DNA of 64,000 nt from Spongiactinospora sp. TRM90649 (lineage in GTDB: Bacteria > Actinomycetota > Actinomycetes > Streptosporangiales > Streptosporangiaceae), in contig NZ_JARLTC010000033.1 in assembly GCF_029382225.1 (NCBI RefSeq), positions 1-64,000 of the forward strand. The letters are read 5' to 3'. Shown in pieces: positions 33,209 through 41,183 of the stretch (its first letter is position 1; each line of letters opens with the position of its first letter). Under the pieces are notes generated by a model. The model did no database searches. It was given only the letters and a program-made list of their open reading frames with translations, and was not told the origin of the DNA. Position numbers and translations under genes: made by a program.

Positions 33209-33503
33209 ATCCTGAATCGCCGATGCGGCCCGCTGCGCGGCGGCCAAGGTCCCCGGTCATGTGACGGAGATCGGTTCAGAGACCACCACCGGGCGGGCCG
33301 CCTGTGCCGATGGGCGCCCCGCCCGGGCCTGCGGCTACAGCCGGTGCGACCGGCGGGTCACCCCCACCGGCTGCGGCGGCAGGAGTGAAAGGCCGGGCCT
33401 GATCTTCCGGGTTGGGCCGCGTGCCGAGGTTTGCGCACAGCAGGATGGTGGATCAGCTCTGATCTACCGCGACCCCGTCCATGACCTAGAAAAGAGGCAT
33501 GCA

Positions 33504-33590
33504 TGGGCAGAGCCGGCGACGCCGAGCGGTTCGCCGAGCTGACCCGCGCCGAGATCGGCAAACGGGTCCGGGTCCTGGCCCACCGGTAAG
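33504..33590 (+). pseudogene. Short ORF / truncated gene start
   Basis: An ATG 5 nt after AAGAGG gives MGRAGDAERFAELTRAEIGK, then RVRVLAHR and a stop. It looks like the beginning of a larger mobile-element gene. Nothing else is recognisable between 33209 and 33707. Confidence 0.25.
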
Positions 33591-33707
33591 GCAGCTACCA
33601 CCAGCCGCCATCTGTGACTTGGTCCCAGGTCAGTGCCCCGCGAGGGCCGCGTAGGCAGTGGAGCGGATGCCACATTGGCAGGGGCCAATGATCAAGGTAA
33701 CCGCTGG

Positions 33708-34874
33708 TCAGAAAGTTGGAGTCGCGCCTGTTCCGCCCACGTGCCACCGGGCGTCCTCTTCCCGCCACTGACGGCGGGTCTCCGCAAGCTGCTCGCTGGC
33801 ACGCCGATGCATCCCGGTGCCGATCTGTGCCATCTCGTCTCGGATGCGTCGCGCGCCGCCCTCATCGTCGGCGGCGAGCGCAATGTCGTGGGCGGCCTGT
33901 AGCTGCGCTATTTGCAGTTTGTCGGCCTTGCCTAGGGCCTCGTACGCGGTCGAACGGCCGATCTTCAGGGTGCGGGCGGCCTCGGTGACCGAGACGCCAT
34001 CATCGACCATGCGGCGTAGGGCAGCCAGTTCGGCGGGCCCGATCGCGCGAGGCCGTCCGGTCTTCTTCTTGCCGGGCAGCATCGCGCCGGTGGTTTCGCG
34101 GCGCCTGGCAGCGGCGATGCCCTCCGCCTGGCGCTCAGCGCGCAACTCCAGTTCGTATTCGGCGGCTGCGGCCAGGACCGCGAACATGAAGCGGCCCTCC
34201 TTGGTGTCCAGGTCGAAGTTCTCGGTGAGACTGATGACCTTCACACCGCGCTCGCGAAGCTCGTTGACGGTGGTGAGGACGTGCGCGGCGGAGCGGCCCC
34301 ATCGGTCGGACTTCCAGAACTTGACGGTGTCACCGGCCTTGGCGATGGTCAGGAGCCGCTGCCACTCTGGCCGGTTGGTGCCGCGCTTGCCCGACAGCTT
34401 CTCGGTGAACAACCGGTCGTATCCGGATTCGGTGATCGCGTCGAGCTGGAGCTGGGGGTTCTGGTCGCGAGAGGAGACCCGCACGTAGGCGTAGGTGCGT
34501 CCGTTCTCGGTGACTTGGTCGCGGTCAGCCTGAGTGAACAAGGCGGAGCAGCCGGGGCGTCGGCAACGCAGGGCCTCACTGACGTCGGCGGCGTTCCAGA
34601 CCAGCCCGTCGACGTCCAAGGGGATTCTGGTGGGGTCGCACGCTGCGGCTTCCCACCCGCTGGTTGTCCCGGGGTGTCCGGTCTTCATTTCGTGGGAGAC
34701 CACCATGACGTGGACGTACTTGTCCTTGGTGGTGTCGGGCTGCTCGAACCAGGATGCGTCGCGCATCGCGGCCCGAAGGTGCCCGTCGCCCAGCAGCGGT
34801 GTGCCGTGCCGCAGGCCTGCGATGTCGTCGGGCCACTCGACGGGGTCAGGGTGGCGGGCCACGGTTACATCCAT
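33708..34874 (-). CDS. Serine recombinase copy 2, with N-terminal extension
   Basis: The resolvase catalytic domain begins at RTYAYVRVSSRDQNPQLQLD, with WKSDRWGRSAAHVLTTVNEL and EYELELRAERQ. A Hin-type HTH follows (VTEAARTLKIGRSTAYEALG), then a helical tail absent from copy 1. Ahead of it lie about 128 residues (MDVTVARHPDPVEWPDDIAG... with CRRPGCSALF) that are not resolvase-like. The codon matching copy 1's GTG start reads GTC here (VTENG), so the extension may be a read-through fusion with an upstream gene. The ATG overlaps the preceding small ORF's stop by 10 bp. Confidence 0.82.
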   Translation of the reverse strand: MDVTVARHPDPVEWPDDIAGLRHGTPLLGDGHLRAAMRDASWFEQPDTTKDKYVHVMVVSHEMKTGHPGTTSGWEAAACDPTRIPLDVDGLVWNAADVSEALRCRRPGCSALFTQADRDQVTENGRTYAYVRVSSRDQNPQLQLDAITESGYDRLFTEKLSGKRGTNRPEWQRLLTIAKAGDTVKFWKSDRWGRSAAHVLTTVNELRERGVKVISLTENFDLDTKEGRFMFAVLAAAAEYELELRAERQAEGIAAARRRETTGAMLPGKKKTGRPRAIGPAELAALRRMVDDGVSVTEAARTLKIGRSTAYEALGKADKLQIAQLQAAHDIALAADDEGGARRIRDEMAQIGTGMHRRASEQLAETRRQWREEDARWHVGGTGATPTF

Positions 34875-35113
34875 CCCCAGACCGCGCGAGCGAACTCCCG
34901 CATGCCGCGATCATCTACGTCAGGGCCGTACAGGTCCAGGTTGTGCAGGACAGTTGCGATATGAGAGCACAGCCCGTCGAGCGGGCGTTCGTCGTCGGCG
35001 TGGTCGTACTGCCATAGCGTGAGCCGGTGGGCGAGCTCGGCGTCCCCGTGGGCGGGAAGATCCCATTCAACATCGCCGCGGAAGGCGGCGATGGCCTCGC
35101 GGGTGAACTCCAT
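34865..35113 (-). CDS. Small acidic protein of recombinase module 2
   Basis: Protein of 82 aa, MEFTREAIAAFRGDVEWDLP, rich in Asp and His (YDHADDERPLDGLCSHIATV), predicted helical. It lies between the 26-bp palindrome and recombinase 2 and overlaps the latter by 10 bp. Possibly an accessory or regulatory factor; no family recognised. Confidence 0.6.
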   Translation of the reverse strand: MEFTREAIAAFRGDVEWDLPAHGDAELAHRLTLWQYDHADDERPLDGLCSHIATVLHNLDLYGPDVDDRGMREFARAVWGWM

Positions 35114-35117
35114 CGGG

Positions 35118-35309
35118 TCACCGCCCCTTTGTGACGTAGTTGGGGTGGAGGCCGAGTTCCCGGGCCAGCTCCATCATCGCCTCGTCGGCCAGCTTGCGGA
35201 GAGGCTCGCTCGCTGACACCTCGGTGTAGATGTAGCCTCGTCTTCCTCGGCGAACGTCACGGACCGTCCGGAAAGGTATACCTTTCTGGACACCGTAGCG
35301 ACCAGGCAC
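35118..35309 (-). CDS. Small ORF of recombinase module 2, start uncertain
   Basis: The conserved-looking part reads TEVSASEPLRKLADEAMMEL, then ARELGLHPNYVTKGR. The frame opens at a GTG (35309) but would then read through the 26-bp palindrome. The GTG homologous to module 1 (GTGACGTTC, 35260) is in another frame, one base off, suggesting a deletion near 35236. Alternatively, a GTG at about 35222 starts a 39-residue peptide. Confidence 0.4.
   Translation of the reverse strand: MPGRYGVQKGIPFRTVRDVRRGRRGYIYTEVSASEPLRKLADEAMMELARELGLHPNYVTKGR
35266..35291. repeat. 26-bp Hin/Gin-like crossover palindrome, site 2
   Basis: Half-sites GTCCGGAAAGGT and ACCTTTCTGGAC flank a 2-bp core AT. It differs from site 1 (20078) at one half-site base and in one core base. 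An isolated partial half-site GTCCAGAAAG follows at 35316-35325. Confidence 0.75.
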
Positions 35310-35412
35310 GATGCCGTCCAGAAAGCTCCGTCCGAAAAGACGGTGTGCGTCGGGTCCGAGGCGTTACCGGAAACCACGGCGGACATCAGCCGGGATCGGA
35401 AGAATCGGCGGC

Positions 35413-36084
35413 GTGGATCAGTCGCACGACAGCCCATCAGCCGATGTCGTGTTCCAGATGCGGGTGGTGCTGGCCGGGGTCAGCCCGATGGTGTGGCGGC
35501 GCCTGCTGGTCCCCGCGTCCACCTCGATCGCCGATCTACACGAGACCTTCCAGTGCGCGTTCGGATGGAGTGATGAGGGCCTGCACCGCTTCACCGTCCA
35601 CGGGGTGGAGTACGGGTGCTGGCGGCCCGGCTCGGCGGGGTTCTCCACCGACGCCCGCCGGGTCGCTCTGGCGCGGTTCGGCCTGCGGATAGGGGAGCGG
35701 TTCACCTACGACTACGACTTCTTCGCTGGCTGGCGGCTGGAGGTGCGGGTGGAGCAGATCCTGCCCCGCTCACCACGCCGCCGGTACCCGGCCTGCACCG
35801 GTGGCGCCCGGCAGGCCCCGCCCGAATCCTGCCGCAGCGTCGAGGAGTTTCTGAAGTTGCGGATGCGCTGGCCTCTGGTGATCGTGGCAGGCCGTCTCGC
35901 CGGCTTCCTCGACTGCGGCGATGACCGGGAGCGGGCGGCGGACTTCCTCGCCGAACATCGCGACGAGCTGACCGCGCTGACCGGCCTCGCCCGCCTGGAC
36001 GACTTCGACAAGAACGCGCTCAACACCGCCCTGCACGCCCTCGACCCGACGACCATCCGCCTCCCGGACGACGAACCCGCGTGA
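35413..36084 (+). CDS. Plasmid pRiA4b ORF-3 family protein (IS passenger)
   Basis: Protein of 223 aa from a GTG (VDQSHDSPSADVVFQMRVVL). It carries the PF07929-type signature: VSPMVWRRLLVPASTSIADL, LHETFQCAFGWSDEGLHRFT and ERFTYDYDFFAGWRLEVRVE, then YPACTGGARQAPPESC. This family is known as a passenger of transposable elements; its biochemical role is not settled. Its stop overlaps the GTG of the ISKra4-type transposase (GTGA), so both are translated together. Confidence 0.85.
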   Translation: MDQSHDSPSADVVFQMRVVLAGVSPMVWRRLLVPASTSIADLHETFQCAFGWSDEGLHRFTVHGVEYGCWRPGSAGFSTDARRVALARFGLRIGERFTYDYDFFAGWRLEVRVEQILPRSPRRRYPACTGGARQAPPESCRSVEEFLKLRMRWPLVIVAGRLAGFLDCGDDRERAADFLAEHRDELTALTGLARLDDFDKNALNTALHALDPTTIRLPDDEPA

Positions 36085-37543
36085 AGATCACCGTTCAGCT
36101 CGTCATCGACGCCCAGGACGGCACCCTGCCGACCATCGAACACGTCACCGCGATCGCCCGCGACGACCTCACCATGGCCACCGCCGGGCTGGCGCTGAGC
36201 GAGGCGCACGAGGTGCTGTCCGGCATCCAGCACCACCTGGTCGCCGCCCACGTCCAAAAGGCCGTCGACACCGCGCGGCATTGCGAACAGTGCGGGCGGG
36301 CCCGTGCCCGCAAGGACACCCGGACGATCGTGCTGCGCACCCTGTTCGGCACACTCCGGCTGGATAGCCCGCGCCTGAAGGCCTGCCTGTGCGCCCCGTC
36401 GAACACCACGGCGGCCGCGACGTTCAGCCCCGTCGCCGCCGCGCTGCCCGAGCGCACCACCCCGGAGCTGCTGCTGTGGGAGGCCAAGTACGCCGCGCTC
36501 ACCTCCTACGGCACCGCCGCCACCCTGCTCGCCGAAGCCTTCCCGCTCGGCCGGCCCCTGCACGCCACCACCATCCGCCAGCAGGTCGAGCGCACCGCGA
36601 CCCGCCTGGAAGACGAGCTCGGCGAGGAACGGTTCAGCTTCATCGACACCTGCCCGGCCGATCTGGAGGCCATGCCGCGCCCCGACCTGCCCCTGGTCGT
36701 CGCCCTGGACGGCGGCTACGTCCACTCAGCCAACCAGACCTCACGCCGCGACGGCTGGTTCGAAGCCGTCACCGGCAAGAGCACCCCCACCGGCGGCGGC
36801 CCGCCAAGACCTTCGCCTTCGTCCAGACCTACGACCACAAACCCAAACGCCGCCTGTATGAGCTGCTGCGCTCCCAGGGCATGACCGACAACCAGCAGAT
36901 CGTGTTCCTCACCGACGGCGGCGAGGACATCCGCGACCTGCCCCGCTACCTCAACCCCCAAGCCGAGCACTACCTCGACTGGTTCCACATCACCATGCGC
37001 CTGACCGTCCTGCGCCAGGGCACCCGATCCCTGCCCGCGCCGCCCGCCGACATCGAGGACTTCACCGTCGACCCCGACCAGACCGACCGGACCCTGGAGC
37101 GGATCAAGCACTATCTGTGGCACGGCAACACCTTCCGCGCCCTGGACCTGCTCACCGACCTCGTCGAAGACTACGAACTCCTCTGCGCGAACGAGCCCGA
37201 CGACAAGCAACGTGCCTTCTCAATCCGGCTGAGCGAGTTCCGCACCTACATCGACCGCAACTCCCGCGAGATCCCCAACTACGGCGAACGCCACCGCAAC
37301 GGCGAAGCCATCTCCAGCGCTACCGCCGAAGCCACCGTCAACCACGTCATCAGCCGCCGCATGGTCAAGAAACAGCAGATGAGATGGACACCCCGCGGCG
37401 CCCACCTCCTCCTCCAGATCCGCACCCGCGTCCTCAACCACGACCTCGAAGACGACTTCGTCCGCTGGTACCCCGACCCGCCCAAACCGATCAACCGCTT
37501 CCCCGGCAAGCAGCCTGACCCGCATGGTTACCGTGTCGTCTAG
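36081..37543 (+). pseudogene. ISKra4 family transposase, frameshifted
   Basis: The first frame (36081 to about 36805) reads CEQCGRARARKDTRTIVLRT, LFGTLRLDSPRLKACLC and DLPLVVALDGGYVHSANQTS (first catalytic Asp). At a GGCGGCGGCCC run near 36797 the frame changes. The rest reads KTFAFVQTYDHKPKRRLYEL, QIVFLTDGGEDIRDLPRYLN (second Asp), HYLDWFHITMRLTVLRQGTR and SSATAEATVNHVISRRMVKK (Glu region). The G/C run makes either a mutation, a sequencing slip or a programmed shift possible. GTG start overlaps the pRiA4b ORF-3 gene. Confidence 0.8.
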
Positions 37544-37561
37544 GCGTCACACCGTGACGCC
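37543..37561. terminator. Hairpin at the transposase stop
   Basis: GGCGTCAC-ACC-GTGACGCC, a perfect 8-bp stem with 3-nt loop, begins at the last base of the TAG stop. It may be a terminator or a structured end of the ISKra4-type element. Confidence 0.5.
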
Positions 37562-37570
37562 TGCCGAACG

Positions 37571-37963
37571 CTACGGCCGTGCGCGAGCACGCAGCTCGGC
37601 CAGCCACGCGGGCACCTGCCCGGTCCGCTCCCGCCACGCCGCCGTACGGCACCGCGGCGAGCAGTACACCGCATCAGCCCGCTTGCGCAGCCCCACCCAC
37701 CACCACTGCCCGCACACCGGACACCGCGCCTTCGGCCGCTGCGCCCGCAGCTCCCCGGCGGACGGCCCCCGGCCGATCCCGAGCACGGCCAGCTCGGCCA
37801 CCGCCGCCGCGTACACCTCGCGCGAGCGCCTGAGCTTGCGCCACTGCTCAGCCCGGCACGCACCCGAGCAGAACCGCCGCGAGGCCCGCGCCCCCTCCGG
37901 CAGCGCAAACTCGCAGTTGTCACACCGCCGACCACCACGCCGCCCCATACCCCCATACTGCAA
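37571..37963 (-). CDS. Double zinc-ribbon protein
   Basis: Protein of up to 130 aa with two Cys-rich units: CDNCEFALPEGARASRRFCS plus GAC, and CPVCGQWWWVGLRKRADAVY plus CSPRC. The spacings (CxxC...CxxxC) fit two treble-clef or zinc-ribbon modules joined by an Arg-rich linker. MGRRGGRRC (37948) is an alternative start. Likely nucleic-acid binding. It is convergent with the ISKra4-type transposase; no named family. Confidence 0.65.
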   Translation of the reverse strand: MQYGGMGRRGGRRCDNCEFALPEGARASRRFCSGACRAEQWRKLRRSREVYAAAVAELAVLGIGRGPSAGELRAQRPKARCPVCGQWWWVGLRKRADAVYCSPRCRTAAWRERTGQVPAWLAELRARARP

Positions 37964-37995
37964 GCCCCCCGAGCGAATCCCCCGCTACCCCGCCG

Positions 37996-38030
37996 CCGGC
38001 CTGATCGTTCCCACGGTTTCTCCCGGTCTC
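37996..38030 (+). repeat. 35-bp repeat, right copy
   Basis: Identical to the left copy at 19104-19138 in inverted orientation. Upstream, one frame ends ESPATPPPA then TGA within the repeat, just as copy 1 encloses a stop, so this may be the 3' tail of a lost recombinase gene. Confidence 0.8.
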
Positions 38031-38089
38031 CGGATGGAAGGCCGCGCGCACATGGGTGGCCGGAGTCTCCAGCGCCGTGCCGCTCCGAA

Positions 38090-38351
38090 GAGATCGTGAT
38101 CAACGGGCCCAGTGCCAGCGGGAGCAGGCCCAGGTAGGGCAGGGCCGGTCCCGGCAGAAAGGTGGCGCCGAAGGCCGCGGCCAAGGCTACGGCCAAGATT
38201 CCCAGGAAGCCGAGATGCTGGCCGGCCACGACCTGAGCCGCCGCGCCACGATGTCCGGTGCCTCGGGCGAGGAACAGCGCCAGGAGCAGGATGTCGTCGA
38301 TGTTGGTGACGCGAATAATCCCGCTGCCTGCCCGATGGTGCTCACGTTCAC
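38090..38351 (-). pseudogene. Cadmium-resistance-type transporter (CadD) fragment
   Basis: From a GTG at 38351 (VNVSTIGQAAGLFA) a one-base frameshift leads into TNIDDILLLALFLARGTG, then VVAGQHLGFLGILAVALAAA and FLPGPALPYLGLLPLALG. This is the N-terminal half of a CadD/LysE-type membrane transporter (usual length about 200 aa). The 3' half is gone at about 38095. Both a frameshift and a truncation make it non-functional. Confidence 0.6.
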
Positions 38352-38386
38352 GGTGAGATGTGCCCTTTCGCGTGATCGCAGCGCGG

Positions 38387-38962
38387 TCAGCGGGTGGCGC
38401 TGAGCTGGTCGAGCAGCAGGGTCAGGCGGGCCTCGCGACCTGCGGCGGGGAGGCGGCCGCCGCGGGACAGGACGATCAGCCCGTGCAGGGCGCTCCAGGC
38501 GACCTCCGCCAGGACCGCCGGGTCGCGGCCGTCGGCGAACTGCGCGACTCCGGACAACAGCGCTTGAAAGCCGTCCCGGAGCGGCTCCGGGGTGTCGTCC
38601 TGGCCGAACGGCAGGTCCACGGCCATCGTGAACATGGCGTCGTACAGCGTGGGGTTCTCCTCGGCGAACGCCAGGTAGGTCCTGACCAGCCCCTCCAGCG
38701 TGGCCCGCGGCTCGCCCGTCCGAGTCGCGGCGCGCAGGCGCGCGGCCAGTTCGGCGAAGCCCTCCAGCGCCACCGCCGCGACGATGGCGTCCTTGCCGGC
38801 GAAGTGGCTGTACAGGACCGGCTGGCTGTACTCGATCTCGTCGGCCAGGCGGCGGGTGGTCACAGCGTCCCAGCCTTCGGACTCGGCCAGCTTGCGGGCG
38901 GTCTTGACGATCAGGTCGTGGCGCTGGGCGCGTTCGCGTTCTCTGCGCTGCTGTGTGGACAC
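38387..38962 (-). CDS. TetR family transcriptional regulator
   Basis: Regulator of 191 aa. The TetR_N domain covers residues 15-60 (ARKLAESEGWDAVTTRRLAD, then EYSQPVLYSHFAGKDAIVA). The C-terminal domain (TetR_C_13-like, WHG type) has LVRTYLAFAEENPTLYDAMF and WSALHGLIVLSRGGRLP. It is divergent from a small DUF4267 gene across a stretch packed with CTAGC palindromes, so it probably represses both. Confidence 0.93.
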   Translation of the reverse strand: MSTQQRRERERAQRHDLIVKTARKLAESEGWDAVTTRRLADEIEYSQPVLYSHFAGKDAIVAAVALEGFAELAARLRAATRTGEPRATLEGLVRTYLAFAEENPTLYDAMFTMAVDLPFGQDDTPEPLRDGFQALLSGVAQFADGRDPAVLAEVAWSALHGLIVLSRGGRLPAAGREARLTLLLDQLSATR

Positions 38963-38972
38963 CCTCCAGACT

Positions 38973-39016
38973 CTAGCACCGCTAGACAGTTGAGCATCGC
39001 TAGGCTAGCGTCGCTA
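38973..39016. promoter_or_regulatory. Cluster of CTAGC palindromes (TetR operator)
   Basis: Three dyads: CTAGC-ACC-GCTAG (38973-38985), CGCTAG-G-CTAGCG (38998-39010) and the overlapping TAGCG-T-CGCTA (39006-39016). They lie between the divergent TetR and DUF4267 genes, a likely multi-dimer operator. Confidence 0.65.
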
Positions 39017-39046
39017 ACACTTCTAGCAACGATCGAAGGAGAAGAC

Positions 39047-39406
39047 ATGGTCACCATCGCCACCTGGCTCGCCGGACTGATCGCCATCGGGATCATCCTC
39101 ATCGGCATCCGCTTCCTGCTGCGGCCGGTCGCGGCGGCGGAGGGCTTCGGGGTTCCCGTGTCCATGAACGCGTACCTGACCGTCAAGGGCGTACGGGACA
39201 TCACGTGCGGGCTCATCGTGCTCCCGGCCCTCGTGACCGGAGACCAGCACATGCTCGGCTGGCTGATCCTCGCCAGTGTGTTCTCCCCGCTGGGCGACAC
39301 GGTCATCGTGCTCAGGAACGGGGGACGGCGGGCGGTGGCGTTCGGCGTCCACGGCCTCACCGCCGCGGTGATGGTGGTGATCGCGGCCATCCTCATCCTG
39401 GGGTGA
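39047..39406 (+). CDS. DUF4267 family membrane protein
   Basis: Protein of 119 aa with four hydrophobic segments (WLAGLIAIGIILIGIRFLL, GLIVLPALVTG, LGWLILASVFSPLGDTVIVL, VHGLTAAVMVVIAAILILG). The motif AYLTVKGVRDITCGL and GDTVIVLRNGG fit DUF4267. GAAGGAG precedes the ATG. These small proteins are often adjacent to a TetR gene, as here. Function unknown; a role in detoxification or membrane adaptation is speculation. Confidence 0.82.
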   Translation: MVTIATWLAGLIAIGIILIGIRFLLRPVAAAEGFGVPVSMNAYLTVKGVRDITCGLIVLPALVTGDQHMLGWLILASVFSPLGDTVIVLRNGGRRAVAFGVHGLTAAVMVVIAAILILG

Positions 39407-39435
39407 GGCGTGCCTGCTGAGCCCCGATCAGCGAT

Positions 39436-39933
39436 CTACGGTTCGTCGAGGACGATGCCGAGCGTCGTCTGGGGGGCGAGGAAGGCGCACAACCGTGCGG
39501 CCTCGGGCCTCGGGCAGGTCGTACAGCGTCTGCCCCTCCGGTCCGTGGAACGTCCGCAACGGCAGCCGCTCCGCCTGCCTGAGCAGCTCGTCCCGGTTCA
39601 CTCCCTGAGTTCCATGGCGGAAGTGCCCGCTGAACTGCGTGGCGTGCAGCGCATGGATCAGCGGGCGCCAGTCCAGGCGGTCGCGCGCGCTGACGATGTG
39701 GACGGTGTTGCGCATCAGGGGCAGCCGTACCACCTGACGCCGCTCGGTCAGCGTCGAGATTTCGTCCGCCGCGAAGCCCTGAAGACGGGCCAGAGTCCCA
39801 CGTACGGGGCGAGCGGCGCCTGGGACTGCATCCCGCCCAGGTGCTCGATCGCCGGTGACGGCGCGCGTTCCAGCAGGCGCCGGCGAGCCGGCGTGGCCCG
39901 GTTGAGGCCACGCAGGCTCAGCACATCGGTCAC
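39436..39933 (-). pseudogene. HTH_42 winged-helix protein, decayed
   Basis: The GTG at 39933 gives VTDVLSLRGLNRATPARRRL, then EHLGGMQSQAPLAPYVGLW. After a frameshift it continues TLTERRQVVRLPLMRNTVHI and SARDRLDWRPLIHALHATQF, then QAERLPLRTF. A further join leads to the family's C-terminus, CAFLAPQTTLGIVLDEP. About 200 central residues are missing compared with the intact paralogue type. Its GTG overlaps the epoxide hydrolase stop (GTGA), so it was the second gene of that operon. Confidence 0.65.
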
Positions 39934-41054
39934 TTCAGTGGTCCGAAGAACGCTCGCAGGTCCGCGGCCAGCTCGGCCGGGGCCTCCATCGCCGGGAAGT
40001 GCTTGCCGCGCCGGAACTCGGTCCAGTGCGCGCCGGCCGGCGCGGGGACCAGCTTTCGTACGGTGTCGTCGGCTCCGAAGACCGCGAACCCTTGCGGTAC
40101 GGCCGACGGCGCGCCCCAGTCCGAGGAGTGCGCCTGCTCGTACAGGGTGTGCGCGGCGCTGGCGCCGGAGCCGGTGAACCAGTACAGGCTGACCGTGGTG
40201 AGCAACTGGTCGCGGTCGATCGGCAGGTCGGTCCACTCGTGGAACTTCTCGGCGATCCAGGCGAGCTGCAGCAGCGGTGAGTCGGCCAGGCCGTAGCCGA
40301 TGGTCTGCGGCCGGCTGTTCTGGATCGCCAGGTACCCGGAGCCTTCCTTCGCGAACTCCTCCATCCGCTCCAGGATCAGCTTGTCGACCGGGTCGTTCTC
40401 GTCCAGCCGGTCCGCCATTCCGGGCAGGAAGGTGGCGACGTTCGCGGCGGTCAGCGGATCGGTCACCACGTGCACGCCGATGACCTGCTCGCCGTCGAGG
40501 CCCGCGACCATGCCGGACACGCCGGCGCCGATGTCGCCACCGTGCACGCCGTACCGCTCGTAGCCGAGGCGGCGCATCAGCTCGGCCCAGGCGCGCGCGG
40601 TGCGGCCCATCGCCCAGCCCGTCCCGCCCAGCGGGGTCGAGAAGGCGTACCCGGGCAGGGACGGGGCGATGACATGGAAGGCCTGACCCTCCGCCGGGTC
40701 GACCAGCGGCTCGATCAGGTGCAGGAACTCGGCGACGGAGCTGGGGAAGCCGTGGGTGATCAGCAGCGGCTTGGCGTCCGGCTGATCGGATCTGACGTGC
40801 AGGAAGTGGACGCGCTGGCCGTCGATCTCGGTGGTGAACTGCGGGTACCGGTTGAGCCGCGCCTCCTGAGCGCGCCAGTCGTACCGCGTGCGCCAGTACT
40901 CGGCGAGTTCCTGCAAATAGGCCGGCGGTACGCCGCGGGCCCACTCCACGCCGGGCGACTCACCGGGCCAGCGGGCCCCGGCGAGCCGGTCGTGCAGGTA
41001 GTCGATGTCGGCCTGGGGGATCTCGATGTGGAAGGGCCGGATGCGATCGCTGAT
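39930..41054 (-). CDS. Epoxide hydrolase family protein, start codon ATC instead of ATG
   Basis: Alpha/beta hydrolase of the epoxide hydrolase family, about 374 aa. The EHN domain starts SDRIRPFHIEIPQADIDYLH. Oxyanion HGFPSS, nucleophile Asp in HGGDIGAGVSG and catalytic His in GKHFPAMEAP are present. AAGGAG lies 7 nt before ATC-AGC-GAT, where ATG would be expected; the first in-frame GTG (40949) would delete part of EHN. It hydrates epoxides to diols if expressed. It is divergent from a WYL regulator. Confidence 0.82.
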   Translation of the reverse strand: MSDRIRPFHIEIPQADIDYLHDRLAGARWPGESPGVEWARGVPPAYLQELAEYWRTRYDWRAQEARLNRYPQFTTEIDGQRVHFLHVRSDQPDAKPLLITHGFPSSVAEFLHLIEPLVDPAEGQAFHVIAPSLPGYAFSTPLGGTGWAMGRTARAWAELMRRLGYERYGVHGGDIGAGVSGMVAGLDGEQVIGVHVVTDPLTAANVATFLPGMADRLDENDPVDKLILERMEEFAKEGSGYLAIQNSRPQTIGYGLADSPLLQLAWIAEKFHEWTDLPIDRDQLLTTVSLYWFTGSGASAAHTLYEQAHSSDWGAPSAVPQGFAVFGADDTVRKLVPAPAGAHWTEFRRGKHFPAMEAPAELAADLRAFFGPLK

Positions 41055-41183
41055 GACGCTTCTCCTTGTCAGCGGGGCCGGTACGGCCCGGGGGGGCTTG
41101 GCCGGGAGCTCTTGCGCTCACGTGGAGAAGAGTAGGAACAATAGAGGAAAGGTTCGTTCCTAGATTGGCGGCAGGATCGAAGA

